DNA from: Arabidopsis thaliana
Lineage: Eukaryota > Streptophyta > Magnoliopsida > Brassicales > Brassicaceae
Length of the DNA: 64,000 bases
NCBI RefSeq assembly: GCF_000001735.4
Contig: NC_003070.9
Span: forward strand, 19,701,971-19,765,970
Reading direction: 5' to 3'
Shown: one piece after another, positions 1 to 12,271 of the stretch
Layout: each line of letters starts with the position of its first letter
Position numbering within the stretch: position 1 is the first letter of the stretch
Notes under the pieces: model-generated
Seen by the model: only the letters and a program-made list of their open reading frames with translations
What the model was told of the DNA's origin: nothing
Database searches by the model: none
Translations under genes and position numbers: made by a program

Positions 1-240
1 ATATATCTGAACTTACAAAGAAATTACTTGCCACTTATAAACAAGAAAAATCTACAAATAATAAACCCTCAAAAAGGAAAGAAGTTGTTGCCTCAATTCT
101 GTCAACCATTGATATATGTATGTTGAGACTTGAGATATATATGCATGAATAAAATCAATTAAATGAATTACTCGTAGGATTAGAAAAACAAATATTTAGA
201 GAAGCATTTAGTTTGGAGTTAATTAAATGTTTTCCAACGC

Positions 241-946
241 CTATAGATTTTCATCTTTAGCCTCTAACTCGACCAATCTCTCGACGATAACATCCGATGC
301 AACTGTAACAACCTCCGATAAATTCCTAAATAAATGAATGTTGAGTTAAATCAGAAACTGAATAAACAAAAGTACAATAATAATAAAACAGAGATAGTTA
401 ATAAAAAGATTTGATAGAAAAAATAAATTACCCTTTGTAGGAATCAAACGTGAGTCCAACGATATCTTTAGCTTCTTGAAGGGCCCATCTAAACCTTTGG
501 ATTTCATCATCAGAACATGTCACCCTCTCGATCATAACATCGAGTTGTGAAGGTTTGATGTCGCAGAATATCGGTATGACCCTTTTTCTGGACTCCATTA
601 TAAGAGCAAGCTCGTGCAGACAGAAATATGAATCGCAGTAGTTAGGAGAAAAAACCGTTACAGCGACTTTAGAAGTGAGAATCGCGTTGTTGATATGATC
701 AAAAAGCTTATCTCCGGGCTTCATGTTCTTGGAATCCAAGAATGGACGTAAGTTACGAGATTTGAGATTGTCATAAAGCAATGTTGCGATGTTTCTCTTT
801 GTGTCGGATCCTCTGTGGTTGATGAACACGTCGTGCAAAATTTTGGGTTTGGCCGATGACGAGGAAGAGAGGAGATCGAGAAATAGTTTGTTGTTTAGCT
901 GAACTGTTTCGGATTGTTTCATGAAGTTGAAAACCCTAGAGATCAT
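241..946 (-). CDS. TIR-domain-only protein (199 aa)
   Basis: Two exons: 946-432 and 325-241, joined by a GT-AG intron in which codon AAAGG|G is completed; 600 nt, 199 residues plus stop. Nearly the whole protein is one Toll/interleukin-1 receptor domain beginning about residue 38 (HDVFINHRGSD), with the BB-loop region at 72-81 and FCLHELALI around residue 112, whose Glu aligns with the catalytic Glu of NAD-cleaving plant TIR domains. There is no NB-ARC or LRR part, so this is a TIR-only or TIR-X protein, a class tied to immune signalling through NAD hydrolysis. Exon 2 adds a short acidic tail. A TATA-like run lies near 1047-1056, about 100 bp upstream of the ATG. Probably AT1G52900. NADase activity is inferred from the family, not shown here. 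Confidence 0.9.
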
Positions 947-3882
947 GGTTTCCTCGTGCGATGTAATTAGATCGAAGTTGGGATGATGAATAGGACTTTG
1001 AGTATCTTATGTTAAGTGTATGTGCAACTATGTATGTTTATGTATGTATATATATAGGGGTTGAAGTAAAAAATTTCGTGGATTAATGGGCTTGAATCAG
1101 AGAAGAAGACAAGAGGAATGGTGGATTTTGAACAACATAAGAGGAATGTTTAATAGACGTTGGCCGAGTCAACAAAAATAGTTCATTTTATATTTTATTA
1201 TTTTATAGTGAGTGAAAATATATCATCAATTTTATTCCAAAGGTTAGAAATTTGTTAATTTCCAACCAAATTCTCAATAAGATTAAGTCATAGAAATTTC
1301 AAGTAATTAAAAGATTCACTACATACAAATTTCTTTTAATTACTTTGCATGACAAAGAAAAGTTACAAAATAAAACAATGTTATAATGTGACTATTATGT
1401 TTAGACAATAGTAAATGTATAGAAAAAATAAAAACAAATCCATATTTCGCAATCGAAACAGAGAAGCACCTAAGAATATATAGTATAAAAATGTCATAAA
1501 CAACAAGTATGATGAATAATCTTTTTTTTTGTTTTGTAAATTTGGTTACTATAAAGTAAAAAATCAATATATAATATTTCTAAAGTAAAAATATTAGACT
1601 TGAATTTAGGTTATAAAAAGAATAAAGAATAAAAAAGGGGTGGTAAAATAATTAAGTAGTCGTTGAAATAGGTTTGACCATTTCCCGTCAAAGAAGCTAA
1701 CCATGTGCGTGAAAATTCTTTTCCTCGCAATACGAGTTAAAAGAGAGATTTTTTAATTAAAATCTTTTGTTTTTCGTGGTCTCTATTATTTTGAAGTATC
1801 AGACAATCTTTTTTTTTTTCTATCTCCAACTTAAAAGAATTATTCAAGAAATTAAGTCAACCAATATATAGATGTTCTAAGTTATAAGAATATATCTGAC
1901 TTCTACAGATCTCGATGATTAGTCTGAGTTTCAGACTTTCAGTCCAAAATCAATTCAAGTTACTAGAACAATAGTTAGGATATTTTATATACATATATTT
2001 TTTTAACTTATAGAACATCATATTCTTCTTCTTTTTTTTGAATTAAATTTAGAAATTTCGATCAAAATCCTGAATCTCAAAAACTAAAATACAACATGAT
2101 TGGTGCACATTAAAAACTCTAAGCATAAATTTTAGACTAATAAGACTACTTCTAACGGGTGAGATGATGAGAATCCCTAAAAACCAAAAAATATTAATAA
2201 TTTAATTTTATAATTATATTTTAATTTTTTAAATATAAATTGATTACTAACAAAACTACATGTGTATCTTTGTTGCTCAGACTGTCCCTTAAATAAGGGT
2301 TTTTAGAACCCCTCTCTCATTTTTCTCTTCTTTTTTCATTATTTTCCTTTTATTATTGGAAGAACATAATTAATAGAGACCACCGTTGCAGATGCTCTAA
2401 TATACATTATGTTGCTACCAGTTATAATTATAAGTGATCAATAATTTGTCAAAAGAATATGAATATTGTGGCTTACCAAAAAAGAATATGAATATTGTCA
2501 TATAAGGTTTTTAACAACACGATGATATCAATCATAATAACATTTTGTTTTGATAAAAATCAATCATAATAACTACATACATTTAGACAAGCTTTTAATT
2601 TTAATTAAAACAAAAAATATTTAGAAAATATTTGTAATAGAATGCAAAGAAAATGTTAGAGTACCTTTAACATTAGTTTCTTGATAGAATTCTTAACAAT
2701 AAAAAAAGAAAAATAATTAAATTAAGAGAAAAGAGAGAGAAAAACTTTAAGAGCACTCTCAATGAGAGTTTCTAAACATGAGTTTTTTAAAAAACATCAA
2801 AGTGTAACTATAGATAAATAATATTTTTAATCATATACTCTTAATTAAGAGATTCATCTAATATTTAAATAATATATATTTTTTGTCTTTTTTATTAAGA
2901 ACCATGTTTAATAATATTTTTATAATTGATTTTGAAACTTTTGAAGTTAAGAGTTTGGATAAGAGTTTCAGTTTTTGGTAGACTCTTAAGTTGGTGTTCT
3001 AAAAAGAAAGATTAATTTAAAATGAGAAATATAAACATTTTAATTTTAGAAAACTTAATAATTAGTGAAATTCATAATATTTGAAATATACATGATATAA
3101 AAGTTTAAACATACATGACATAAACATATTTGAAACGCATCGAATCGCTGACTTCGTTTAATATTTCTCTTCTACCTATGAAATACTGACACGTGTACGA
3201 ATCTTAGATTATATTTTGGCTTTTATATAAAAGTCATCTCTTAGCAATATTAAATATTAAATAATAGTTTTAATATTTTTAAAAAATAGAATAAGAGATT
3301 ATTGTTTTGGATGCTCTAAAAACTCTTAGCTAAAAGACAGTATAACAAATCAAAAACACATATAACTCAATTATTGGTCTATTTATATTAAATAATTAGA
3401 ATATAAATATAAAATTAAAATATTATTATTTTTATATTTTTAGAAATTTCCATTGTGTACGCACGTTTATGACTTGTGAGCAAACCTCATGAGTTTTTAT
3501 ATTGTTTATTCATGGCAACTAAGAAAGCAGAATTTCCAAATTATCAATATTTTATTATAGTTGGCACTTCTGGGATCTTTGAAGATCAGTAAATTTTGGT
3601 TTACTTGTTTTGAACTACTAATTGGTAATTACCCAAGAACACTAAAGTCCTGACTCTCTTGAAATACAACGAAAAAATACAGAAAACTAAAAATCTTCAA
3701 AACAAATGATAATACGAAAGAAAACCAATTAAAATGAAAACAACTAAAGAAGCAACTTTGACGGAAAAAGCTATAAGAAAACTAATAGTGTTACCATGAA
3801 TATACCGCAAGGCAATTGGCCTTCCTCAATACTTTGGATATATATGTGTATTGTGGATATATATGTGGATCCAACTTTTACA
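947..3882. other. AT-rich intergenic region
   Basis: No coding signal on either strand. The first 120 bp hold the presumed promoter of the TIR gene, with a TATATATATA run near 1047-1056 read on the minus strand. The rest is low-complexity A/T DNA; no element ends were recognised. Confidence 0.6.
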
Positions 3883-4916
3883 GTTTTTCGTAGGCCTGGG
3901 ATTACGGCAGGAACCGAGCAAACCGACCCGATTAAACCGATAATTTCGGTTATCGGCGAAAACCGAAGATACTGTAACTAACCGTTCGGCGAATTTAATT
4001 TTGGTGTTCGGATTTCGGGTCGGGTCGGTTCGGCAATCGGACCGATCGGTTTATTAAAATATGCAATCATATATAAGCTTAACCCTAGTCAATAACCCTA
4101 ATTTGTTTTATTTTGCTTCTTCACTGCCTCTTACAAACCAAGTGAGTCCTTCTCCGATCTAAAAAACATTCTTCTCCAATCTATTCATCATCACATCTCT
4201 TCTCCTTCATCAATTCATTATCATCTATTCATCTTTATCCTCTAAAAACTCAATCATTCATGTCTAAATCTGTCCTCGACGAACTTAAACGTAAGATTTG
4301 TTCAGATTTGATTATTGGTGTTACTTGTTTTTTTTTGTAGTCTCGTGTCTTTGTTCTCTAGATCTTAGGCTTGTGTTTATTTCAATAATTTAGTTGTTTT
4401 CTTTCTTGTTTCAGTGAGAAAGCGAGAAACCGACTCATCAACCTTGTTTAATGCAATCTCGCTTAAAGCTGGAATAAGAAAGTTTGAGATCGCCGTGGAC
4501 GAGGCCGTCATCGCCCGAGCCTCATAGTCGGAGTCGCAGCCGTCACACTACACACAGCTTTTTCAAAACCCTAAAATTTTTACAAGTCTGGGCTTATTAA
4601 TTGTGGGTTGGGCTTATTGATTGTATGTTGGGTTTTGTTAAGTGTATTGGGCTTTTATTTTGTTGTATTTGTAATAGACCAATTTCTTTTTTAATGTGTA
4701 AACCGGATAAACCGAAGAAAAAAAAGAATTTGGTTCATATTCGGAACATATTTTTTAGGCTATAACCGACCCGAACAAACCGACGTCCGAACCGACCCGA
4801 ACCGAATTTCAATTCGGGTCTATTCGGTGAGATTTTTAGAAAACCGAATTTCCACCAAACCGAATAACCCGATCCGAATAACCCGGTTTAACCGAACTCC
4901 CAGGCCTAATTTTTCG
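3883..4916. mobile_element. Non-autonomous hAT-like transposon, about 1.0 kb
   Basis: The element spans 3891-4908. It starts TAGGCCTGGG and ends with the exact inverse, CCCAGGCCTA. It is flanked by GTTTTTCG (3883-3890) and ATTTTTCG (4909-4916), an 8-bp target duplication with one mismatch, as expected for hAT. Both ends carry clusters of CGGTT/AACCG motifs, like subterminal transposase-binding repeats. No transposase is encoded. Internally it holds CT-rich leader-like DNA and a small spliceable reading frame (4260-4527). A second element of the same style is at 41690-42416. Confidence 0.82.
4260..4527 (+). CDS. Small two-exon reading frame inside the hAT element (47 aa)
   Basis: An ATG at 4260 opens exon 1 (4260-4290), which ends at a GTAAGA donor. 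A polypyrimidine acceptor, TTTCAG, precedes exon 2 (4415-4527). The phases match (31 + 113 nt), giving 47 residues and a stop. The upstream 170 bp look like a plant leader (AACCCTA motifs, CT-rich). I do not recognise the peptide; it is charged and has no signal peptide. It may be a captured host gene fragment or decayed transposon sequence. Clean splice sites and matching phase are the only support. Confidence 0.3.
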
Positions 4917-6143
4917 GAGCAAACTCGCAATATATTGATCCAAAATATCTAAAGAGAATTGATCTCTGATGTAAACTCATGTAAAAACTTCACACTTCAA
5001 ATAAAAACCATTAGTCCACCCAACTTGATTAATATGAAAAACCATTAATATATTTTTTAGTAGTTCACTTTTAGTTATAGTTTAGCCGACTAAGGTTACA
5101 AACTTTCCACCAATACCCTGAGAATCTAGACATGAAGAAGACAAGAAAACAATTTTTTATATTTTGGTTTTTTTTTTTTTTTGTAGTCACTACGCATGAA
5201 GAATTGAATTCGTGCAGTAGTTATCATTTAATAAGATACGTAATTATCATAGACTTCTTCTCAAGAAATGAAACTAAGAATAGAGTCTTGACGAAAAAAA
5301 AGAGAGGTGAGAATAGAGTCTCCTCCGTTGACAAAGACAAAACTCGACAACGAAAAAAACACAAGGGAACACAACAAAGTAATGTGCCAAATTCGAAAAG
5401 CCCATGTATGTAATATTGATTGCGTGCGGATGCAAGATCCGGGTTTGTTGAATCAAAAATACTGGAAAAATACTAGCATCGGAGTGCATCGATTAATCAA
5501 AAATACTAGTCCAAAGATCATCGACAACGTGGACCCTATATGAGGATGCAACTCGGAGTGCCTAACCTGGAAAACCGGATTCCGGTTAAACCATTGCACA
5601 TTTATTTACATGACCGCTAACGGTAGATCCGCCGTTTTAGACTGGTGACTGTTATGATTATCTAATATCGCATTCAATTCCATTAATTCTCATTATAACT
5701 CTTCTTTTAATCTTTCGTTAACATTCCTAATTTTACGTTTCTTTTCCCACAAAACCAGTTTTTAAAAACTTAACGATTTATATTTGTTTAGGGAAAATTA
5801 GTATAAGAGCTTTAATTATTAAACAAGTTATATATGATCCCTTTAATTAACCCGTAGATAAAGCAAATGAAACCCCCCACCTGCACCACGTTATTAGTCT
5901 ATTGACGTTAGTTCATATACTTAAGTGAAACTTATTTTTTTAATTAAATCGTGTTGTAAAAGGCAACGAATTTGCGTTGTCTTTTTTTTTTTATTAGTAA
6001 AGAAATAGTCATTTCATTTTCTTTAATTCGGTCACAAGTCTCTTGACATTTTCGTCTATATATATATTAGTATTATCAAGAAAACGATCCATCTTCGAGG
6101 GAAAGAGAAAGATCACAAGAAAAGCTCTCTCAGAATAATCGCA
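4917..6143 (+). other. Intergenic region and promoter of the DUF1218 gene
   Basis: No coding sequence recognised. A TATATATATA run near 6058-6068 lies about 80 bp before the ATG at 6144 and is the likely TATA box. The stretch 6080-6143 reads like a purine-rich leader. Confidence 0.5.
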
Positions 6144-7158
6144 ATGGCTTCAAAGCTCGTGATCATCATTGTGTTCATTCTAGATCTCATTGCTGTTGGA
6201 TTAGCCATTGCTGCCGAACAAAGAAGAAGTGTCGTAAGAATCACTTCTCTCTCTCTCTCTCTAATTTGTTTCTTTACTCTCTTTTAGATTTCTTGTTCTC
6301 TTGAAGTCAAATTTTGGTGATGAGATTGTAATCTTTATTTGGAACATATGTAGGATATAGTGTTTTGACTTTCAAATCAGTTTTGGTACAAAAATATGTG
6401 TCGGTGCGATTTCTTGTAGTGGACTCTTTCTCAGATCTGATTCAAGAATCTTGTTTCTTGATCGATATGGAGCTTCACATTGTGATTTGAAGATCTTTGT
6501 AGACTTTAAGACCTTTGTAGATAAGCGTAGCTTACTACATTGTTAGATCTCAGATTAGTGGTTTTTTGATGCAGAAGAAAATGGCTGAAGATCTATCATT
6601 TTGCTTAAGTTTCTTGGGCTCTTTTGTTTGTTGTTTTGCAGGGTAAGGTTGTTCCGGATGGTGAGAAGGAATTTGAGCATTGTGAGTATGGCTCAGACAT
6701 AGCTACAAGTTATGGAGCTGGTGCATTTGTGCTTCTCTTCATTAGTCAAGTCATTATTATGGTGGCTAGTCGGTGTTTCTGCTGCGGCAAAGCTCTTAAA
6801 CCCGGTGGTTCAAGAGCTTGTGGCATTATGCTCTTCCTTATTTGCTGGTAAAACTCTATACTTAACACAATCTCTATAATTTATGACTTTGACTTGACAC
6901 ATCATTCTACACTTGGTTTTGAACAGGGTGTTTTTCTTGATTGCTGAGGTATGTTTGCTCGCGGGATCAATCAGAAACGCGTACCACACTACGTACAGAA
7001 GGATGTGGAACATCGAAAACCCTCCTAGCTGTGAAGTGATCCGTAAAGGAGTGTTTGCTGCTGGTGCTTCCTTTGCTCTCTTCACTGCTATTGTCTCTCA
7101 GTTCTATTACATCTCCTATTCTCGTGCCCGAGACGGTTACCAAACCCCACATTACTAG
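6144..7158 (+). CDS. DUF1218 family membrane protein (175 aa)
   Basis: Three exons, 6144-6233, 6642-6847 and 6927-7158, total 528 nt and join in frame (GTC|GGT, then TG|G). The protein begins with a hydrophobic signal anchor (about residues 4-24). It has three more membrane segments near 56-76, 92-115 and 143-164, and a conserved cysteine cluster CFCCGKALKPGG around 76-87. This layout defines DUF1218, a plant family that includes the MODIFYING WALL LIGNIN proteins; the molecular activity is not established. The C-terminus is a short polar tail. Intron 1 (408 bp) is long relative to the gene and starts with a CT repeat. The convergent neighbour GCR2 ends 231 bp downstream. Probably AT1G52910. 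Confidence 0.9.
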
Positions 7159-7389
7159 TGAGTAGTGAGATCCAGAACAAGAAAAGCTAAACCCTGAATG
7201 AGTTTGTCCATTTATCCACTCACTGATCAATAGGATATTAAAATTTGATGATGTTAGTCATTTTGCTTCTTGCTTGTATCACAATTGTTTTTTTTTGTTT
7301 TCTTGTGATGTATAAAATCTTATTAATATAGACAGCTATTCTACATTTCAGTATCTAAGCTTATTGTTACAGTGTAAGTTTTATACATT

Positions 7390-9078
7390 TTAGAGTTCAT
7401 AACCTGGAAACAGAGCTTGTGTTGGATCATTCATGTCGAGTAACATGTAGGCCATTCCTCCGATACCTTCAAAGAGAGAGAAGGGTCTATCTCCTCCATG
7501 CATTTGACCTTCTGAGATTAACTTCTCTGATTTATCGAGTAGGAAAGACGCGAAAGCTTTAGCGCGGTACAAATACTTTGGGTTTCTTGTTAACCGGTAT
7601 AGAGAAAGAAACACGTATGTGTTTCCGCTGATACCGTGACAGATTCCTACTCGTTTAAGCAATCCACGGCTCCACACAACTTCTCCTGCCTCCATTGCTG
7701 CCTCTACAAATTCCTTAGTGTTATAAACCTGACGATATCCAGAAAATGAGTTTTGCATTGTGGTTTTACTTACTGATAAGAGTACTTCAATCAACAAATG
7801 ATTACCTGAGCTGCCTTTACAAGTGTGAGAGCAACACCAGGAGCACCGTGACACCAGTGAACAAGGCGATCTGATTTGCTTCCTTCACTAGATAGGTAAT
7901 TCCCGCTAGGAAAACGGTTTTGTATCATATAGCTTAGTGTACCTTTGACATCTTTGATTTCATCTGGTTCAAGTTCCGTATGCATCAAAACATTCATGAT
8001 CCCAGCTAAACCGTGTGCAGCCCCCCAGTACCTCTTCCCGTGCCACTCATACATCAATGGACAAGTTCCTTTATTCCCGAGTTGTCTTCCTGCCCTGAAG
8101 ATTTCCTCAACCACTGATCTCTGAAGATATAGAGATATCATAAAATCTTGAACTTTCTTGAGTAAGTCAATTAACCAAAGAAATTTTATAACTTTATTAT
8201 ACCATTCGTTCAGATGATATACTCTCCTGACCAATATGCTTATTCAAGAACAAACACGCCCACAAGTATCCTGCTCTACCATATAGCAACTCATATGGCA
8301 AGTCACTAGGAAGCCTAATCTGTTAAACAGATCAAAGTTGCAACACTCAAGCAAAGTATAGAACAAGTTATCTATTTTCACTAGAGCAAAAGAAACTGTA
8401 ATTAGTAATTACCCCTCGGAAACGGGCTAAGTAACGATCATATAACTGGTCATCACCTAAACACTTCGCTGCAACAGCACCAAGAGCACATACACCAGCA
8501 TAGCCACATATAAATGTCACTCGCCTGATAGAAACCACAATCATTACCCCGAAATGAATTCATGAAAATTGGATCATTGAAGAAAATTCACTTACTCAGA
8601 ATCTCTTGAAGCTACATCACAAGCTTCAACATTCTCTAAGCATAGCTTAAGATCATCTTCATTTCTAGTAACCTGATAAGATTTGAACAAGAGATAAGCT
8701 GTCCCAAGAACTCCAGTATACAAGTTATAATCTCGAACACGTTTTCCAGATCGTTCCCATGTCTCCCAGACTACCTAAAACAGAATCACCACACAAACAA
8801 GAGAAAACACAACTTCACTAGACTAAAGAAAAGTCATAAATTCATTATAACTACATAACTTCATTATAACTCAAAATCATATATAATCAAATTGAAAAGT
8901 GAGTTACTTTATCTTTGATGCTTAGAGCATATCTGTGAAGCTTCTCTGAGAATGATTTGTACGGAAGTGATAGCAGTTTCGTCAACGAATCTTTACATTC
9001 GGTAACAGTTTCTTCTTCTCCGGATAAATCTTCCGGTACAAACTCCGGCATCTCATTTCGGAAAAACCGTTCTCCCAT
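7390..9078 (-). CDS. GCR2: LanC-like protein GCR2 (410 aa)
   Basis: Six exons on the minus strand: 9078-8908, 8774-8596, 8524-8413, 8319-8203, 8120-7806 and 7728-7390. They join in frame to 410 residues. The repeated GxxG turns of the LanC alpha/alpha barrel are present (TGVLG, GYAG, GRAG, HGLAG, HGAPG, HGISG, EGIGG). So are the zinc-ligand motifs WCHG and ICHG, so the metal site looks intact. The family resembles bacterial lanthionine cyclases; animal LANCLs add glutathione to dehydroamino acids. GCR2 was once proposed as a G-protein-coupled abscisic acid receptor; that claim was later disputed and the sequence shows a soluble LanC fold. The start is the ATG at 9078; an in-frame upstream GTG was not used. 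It diverges from BRX1-2 over 212 bp. Probably AT1G52920. Confidence 0.95.
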
Positions 9079-9290
9079 ATCTCTCTTTCTCTCAGCGGTT
9101 GCTGCAGAGGACCGCGAAGAACAGAGACTAACGACGAAGTGACGAAGTGACACATCGTTACCATTATTAATGGGCCTTAAGTTAAGCCCAATAATGACCG
9201 GCCCATGATTTTTTCTCTCTGTTTCGTCTCTGACCTTAAAACACTTGCTAAAACCCTAGAGAAAACGTCTCTACGCGGAAAAACAAAAAA
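9079..9290. promoter_or_regulatory. Shared divergent promoter with site II motifs and a telo-box
   Basis: These 212 bp separate the start codons of GCR2 (-) and BRX1-2 (+). They contain TGGGCC (9171-9176), AGCCCA (9185-9190), GGCCCA (9200-9205) and a telo-box AAACCCTA (9251-9258). In Arabidopsis, site II plus telo-box is the common promoter signature of ribosome-biogenesis genes, which fits BRX1-2 and leaves GCR2 sharing it. Confidence 0.75.
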
Positions 9291-11133
9291 ATGGGGAGGA
9301 AGCGGAAGCACAGTGAGACGGAAGCTCCGGCGCCGGTGAAAAAGAGCGATGAGCCTGCTCCGGATAGACCCAAAAGGACTCTATTGGGATGGAAAGATAA
9401 GAGTGAAGGTGAAGCTGAGAAAGCTAAAGCTTTGACTTCATCTGGATTCAAGAACAAAGAGAAGGTTTTGGTGACTTGTTCTCGTCGTATCAGTTTCAGG
9501 TTGAGTTTAAATTGCTAAATTTGTTTCCTTTCTTTTGGTTTTGATTTCGTTTTTAGGGTTTGAAATTGATTTGTTTATTGGGGATTTTTGTGTGAAGGTA
9601 TCGGAGTTTGATGTTGAACATTGTTTCACTTCTACCACACTGTAAGAAAGACAGTAAAGTTGAAGCAAAGAGTAGCAAAGGCGCGACTTTGAATGAGCTC
9701 ATTGAGCTTAAGAATTCTAATTCCTGCTTGTTCTTCGAGGTAAAGTTTCCATCTTACTTATTTCTAGGCTTAGTTTTTGTTCCATGTAGTCAGATTTGTT
9801 CCTTTACTGTGGAATGTTTGACTCAAAAGTCAAACCTCAGAAACTTGTGATTAGAATACTCGATGGAAGCTTATGTATATGCATATTGATGCAAATGGAC
9901 AATCTTTGACTCTATTGGTATTTAGTATTTGTTCCATGTCATCAAAATTTGATAGTTATCCCAAATTGTTAGGGTTTGGTTTGTTGTGGAAGCTTAATAT
10001 ATGCATATTGATGTAAATGTACAATCTCTGAATGTATTGGTTGATTTGTATTTGTTTATGTTTCCATTTTCAGTGTAGGAAACATAAAGATCTTTACATG
10101 TGGATGGTCAAATCCCCTAATGGACCATCTGTGAAGTTTTTGGTTAAAGCTGGTAAGAGTCGAGATCCTCTGACTTTAGTTTAAGTGGCAAGAGCTGATA
10201 GATCTAGTCACGTATTTAGCTATGATGGGTTCAATCAGCTTGTGTCTTGTTCTATATCTGAGTTCTGTTTCTGTAACTATGTATTTTTTGGTAAAAGGAT
10301 TTTTACTTTTGTTCTCTGTATATTGAAGTGCACGCAATGGAAGAGATGAAACTCACTGGAAATCATCTCAAAGGGTCACGTCCACTTTTGACATTCTCAT
10401 CCAATTTTGATAAAGATGCGCACTGGAAACTCTTGAAGGAGATGCTTACTCAGGTTGTTGCCAGATTCATATCCTTGGATAATGTTTTTGGTCCATTAGT
10501 TCTCAAGACTTTCACATCCTAATTAGTTTTGTTTTGTTTATCTCTCAGGTCTTCGGAATTCCTAAGGAACACAGGAAATCTAAGCCTTACCATGACCATG
10601 TATTTGTCTTTTCAATTGTTGATGAGCATATATGGTTCCGAAATTACCAGATTTCGGTTCCTCACAATGAGTCAGATAAAATTGCAAAAGGTGGCCTGGA
10701 TAAAATGACCCTTATCGAGGTTTGTGGACAAAGAGTTACAAACTTTTAATAATAGTCTTTCGACCATGGTTTTTGATTGAAATGGATACACTATTGACAA
10801 CAGGTTGGTCCAAGGTTTTGTCTGAATCCAATCAAGATATTCGCGGGCAGCTTTGGAGGTCCTACTCTTTATGAGAACCCGTTATACGTATCTCCAAACC
10901 AGGTATCATTGATTAATCTCTTATTTGCAAGCAAAAGATATAACCAAATGAATCTTAGAACTTTCCTTAAGCAAATTTTAAATCAATGTATTTAGATTCG
11001 AGCATTGGAGAAGAGAAATAAAGCTGGGAAATTTGCTAAGAAGATCAAGGCGAAGACGAGGAAAAAGATGCATGAGCTCTCAAACCCGTTGGAGCCTGAT
11101 GAGTTTGCAGATATGTGGAAAGATGATGAATGA
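9291..11133 (+). CDS. BRX1-2: Ribosome biogenesis protein BRX1 homolog (320 aa)
   Basis: Seven exons (9291-9499, 9598-9739, 10074-10152, 10329-10453, 10549-10719, 10804-10902, 10996-11133) join in frame to 963 nt, 320 residues. The N-terminus is lysine-rich (GRKRKH), as in nucleolar proteins. A Brix domain follows from about residue 60 (TCSRRISFR) to about 250, where VGPRFCLNPIKIF is typical of the BRX1 subfamily. The C-terminus is basic, then acidic (ending WKDDE). In yeast Brx1 acts in the nucleolus in assembly of the large ribosomal subunit and 27S pre-rRNA processing; the same role is expected here. The telo-box/site II promoter fits. Probably AT1G52930. Confidence 0.95.
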
Positions 11134-11623
11134 TCAGAGTTCAGGAAAATTGTATCACTTCACTTTGTCTTACTGTTATTTTAGTTTTGTCTTGTTTTCG
11201 CTCACTATCAAACATAAACAAAGTTTTGTCTTGCAATGATATGTTTCTAAGTTTCTTGACATCATTGAAAGTAAGGAACAAGCAACTCAGGATCATATCT
11301 TCACTTTCTCTTCTGAACGCTATTAATCTTTGCACAAGCATCGCCTTTAAAATTAGTTCTACATATAACTGATTATCAACATCTCTGATGCAGCGCATCT
11401 CAAATCGTTCTTCAAGTTTGGGCTAGCTCGTTATTTGGGTTTTGTTTCTCAAGGGCTTAATGTTTATTTGGGCTTTTAGGCTAGAGTTTTCATTATCTTT
11501 CTTTTATTTAAAGAGACGTAATTCATTATTGTATAGTCACAGGCTGATACTTGAATCACTTGCGCAGAGAATGCACTCCCGCTCAATCGATATACCATCC
11601 TAAATCTGGATCATTTCTATTTC
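11134..11623. other. Intergenic; 3' flank of BRX1-2
   Basis: Holds the presumed 3' untranslated region of BRX1-2 and non-coding DNA. No further feature recognised. Confidence 0.5.
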
Positions 11624-12271
11624 CTAAATTTTATCCCTCCGCTTGAACAGAGCTTCTATTATGGCTAAAGAAAGAAGAAACGGTAAATCTATATGCTTCA
11701 ATTCATGACATCGTCTAGTTTCCTTCCCATGACCAAGAGCCCACGCAGTTGTACCACAAGAGTATACTTTTGAGTCCTTGGTTACCATTGTGAATCTATC
11801 CCCCGTGGTTACTTGCATCTGCAAAAGTGAAGCAACTTGCATCATAACAATTCATGCTCTTCAAAACAATTTCTACTGCAACACTTACCAAAATCATCTA
11901 ACTAAACTGACAAATCTAAGCAAAAAGTCCAAGTCTTTATCAAAGAAACAATATTTTGCCTCTTCAAGTCTTCACCAAATCCCGAGATTTATATCATAAC
12001 CAAATGGTATGTAACAACAAGCCACGCTCTTTAAAACAATTTCCAAACTTTTATGAAAAAGAAAAATTACATTGCCTCTTGAAGTCTTCACCATAGCACA
12101 AGATTCATCAATGGACTGCATGAAACTCAAAACTTGCTTCCAGTTTCCCTCGCATCGTGCAACGAGTTCGTCCTGTTTCTTCAAAGACAAAGCATCGTAG
12201 ATAGGATGCTCTAAGCATCGACTAGCGGCAGCGTGATCAGCCAATGATTTGAATAGGTCATGTTGGTTCAA
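11624..12271 (-). pseudogene. RCC1-like gene fragment
   Basis: On the minus strand, 12271-12060 encodes a clean stretch (CEGNWKQVLSFMQSID and flanks). After a gap, 11845-11640 encodes a blade-like segment (DRFTMVTKDSKVYSCG, then ALGHG), the signature of an RCC1 beta-propeller repeat. Only one repeat survives, against seven in a normal propeller, and no start-to-stop model joins the two parts. This is best read as a decayed or captured piece of an RCC1-family gene. Confidence 0.55.

Noticed and set aside
1340-1567. 75-codon minus-strand frame with hydrophobic residues
   Set aside because: Typical of translated AT-rich DNA; no promoter or similarity.
5132-5543. Several overlapping open frames
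   Set aside because: Low-complexity Phe/Lys-rich translations from A/T runs on both strands; no coding character.
9079-9153. In-frame extension of GCR2 to a longer N-terminus
   Set aside because: The upstream initiator would be GTG, not ATG, and the ATG at 9078 gives the expected 410 residues.
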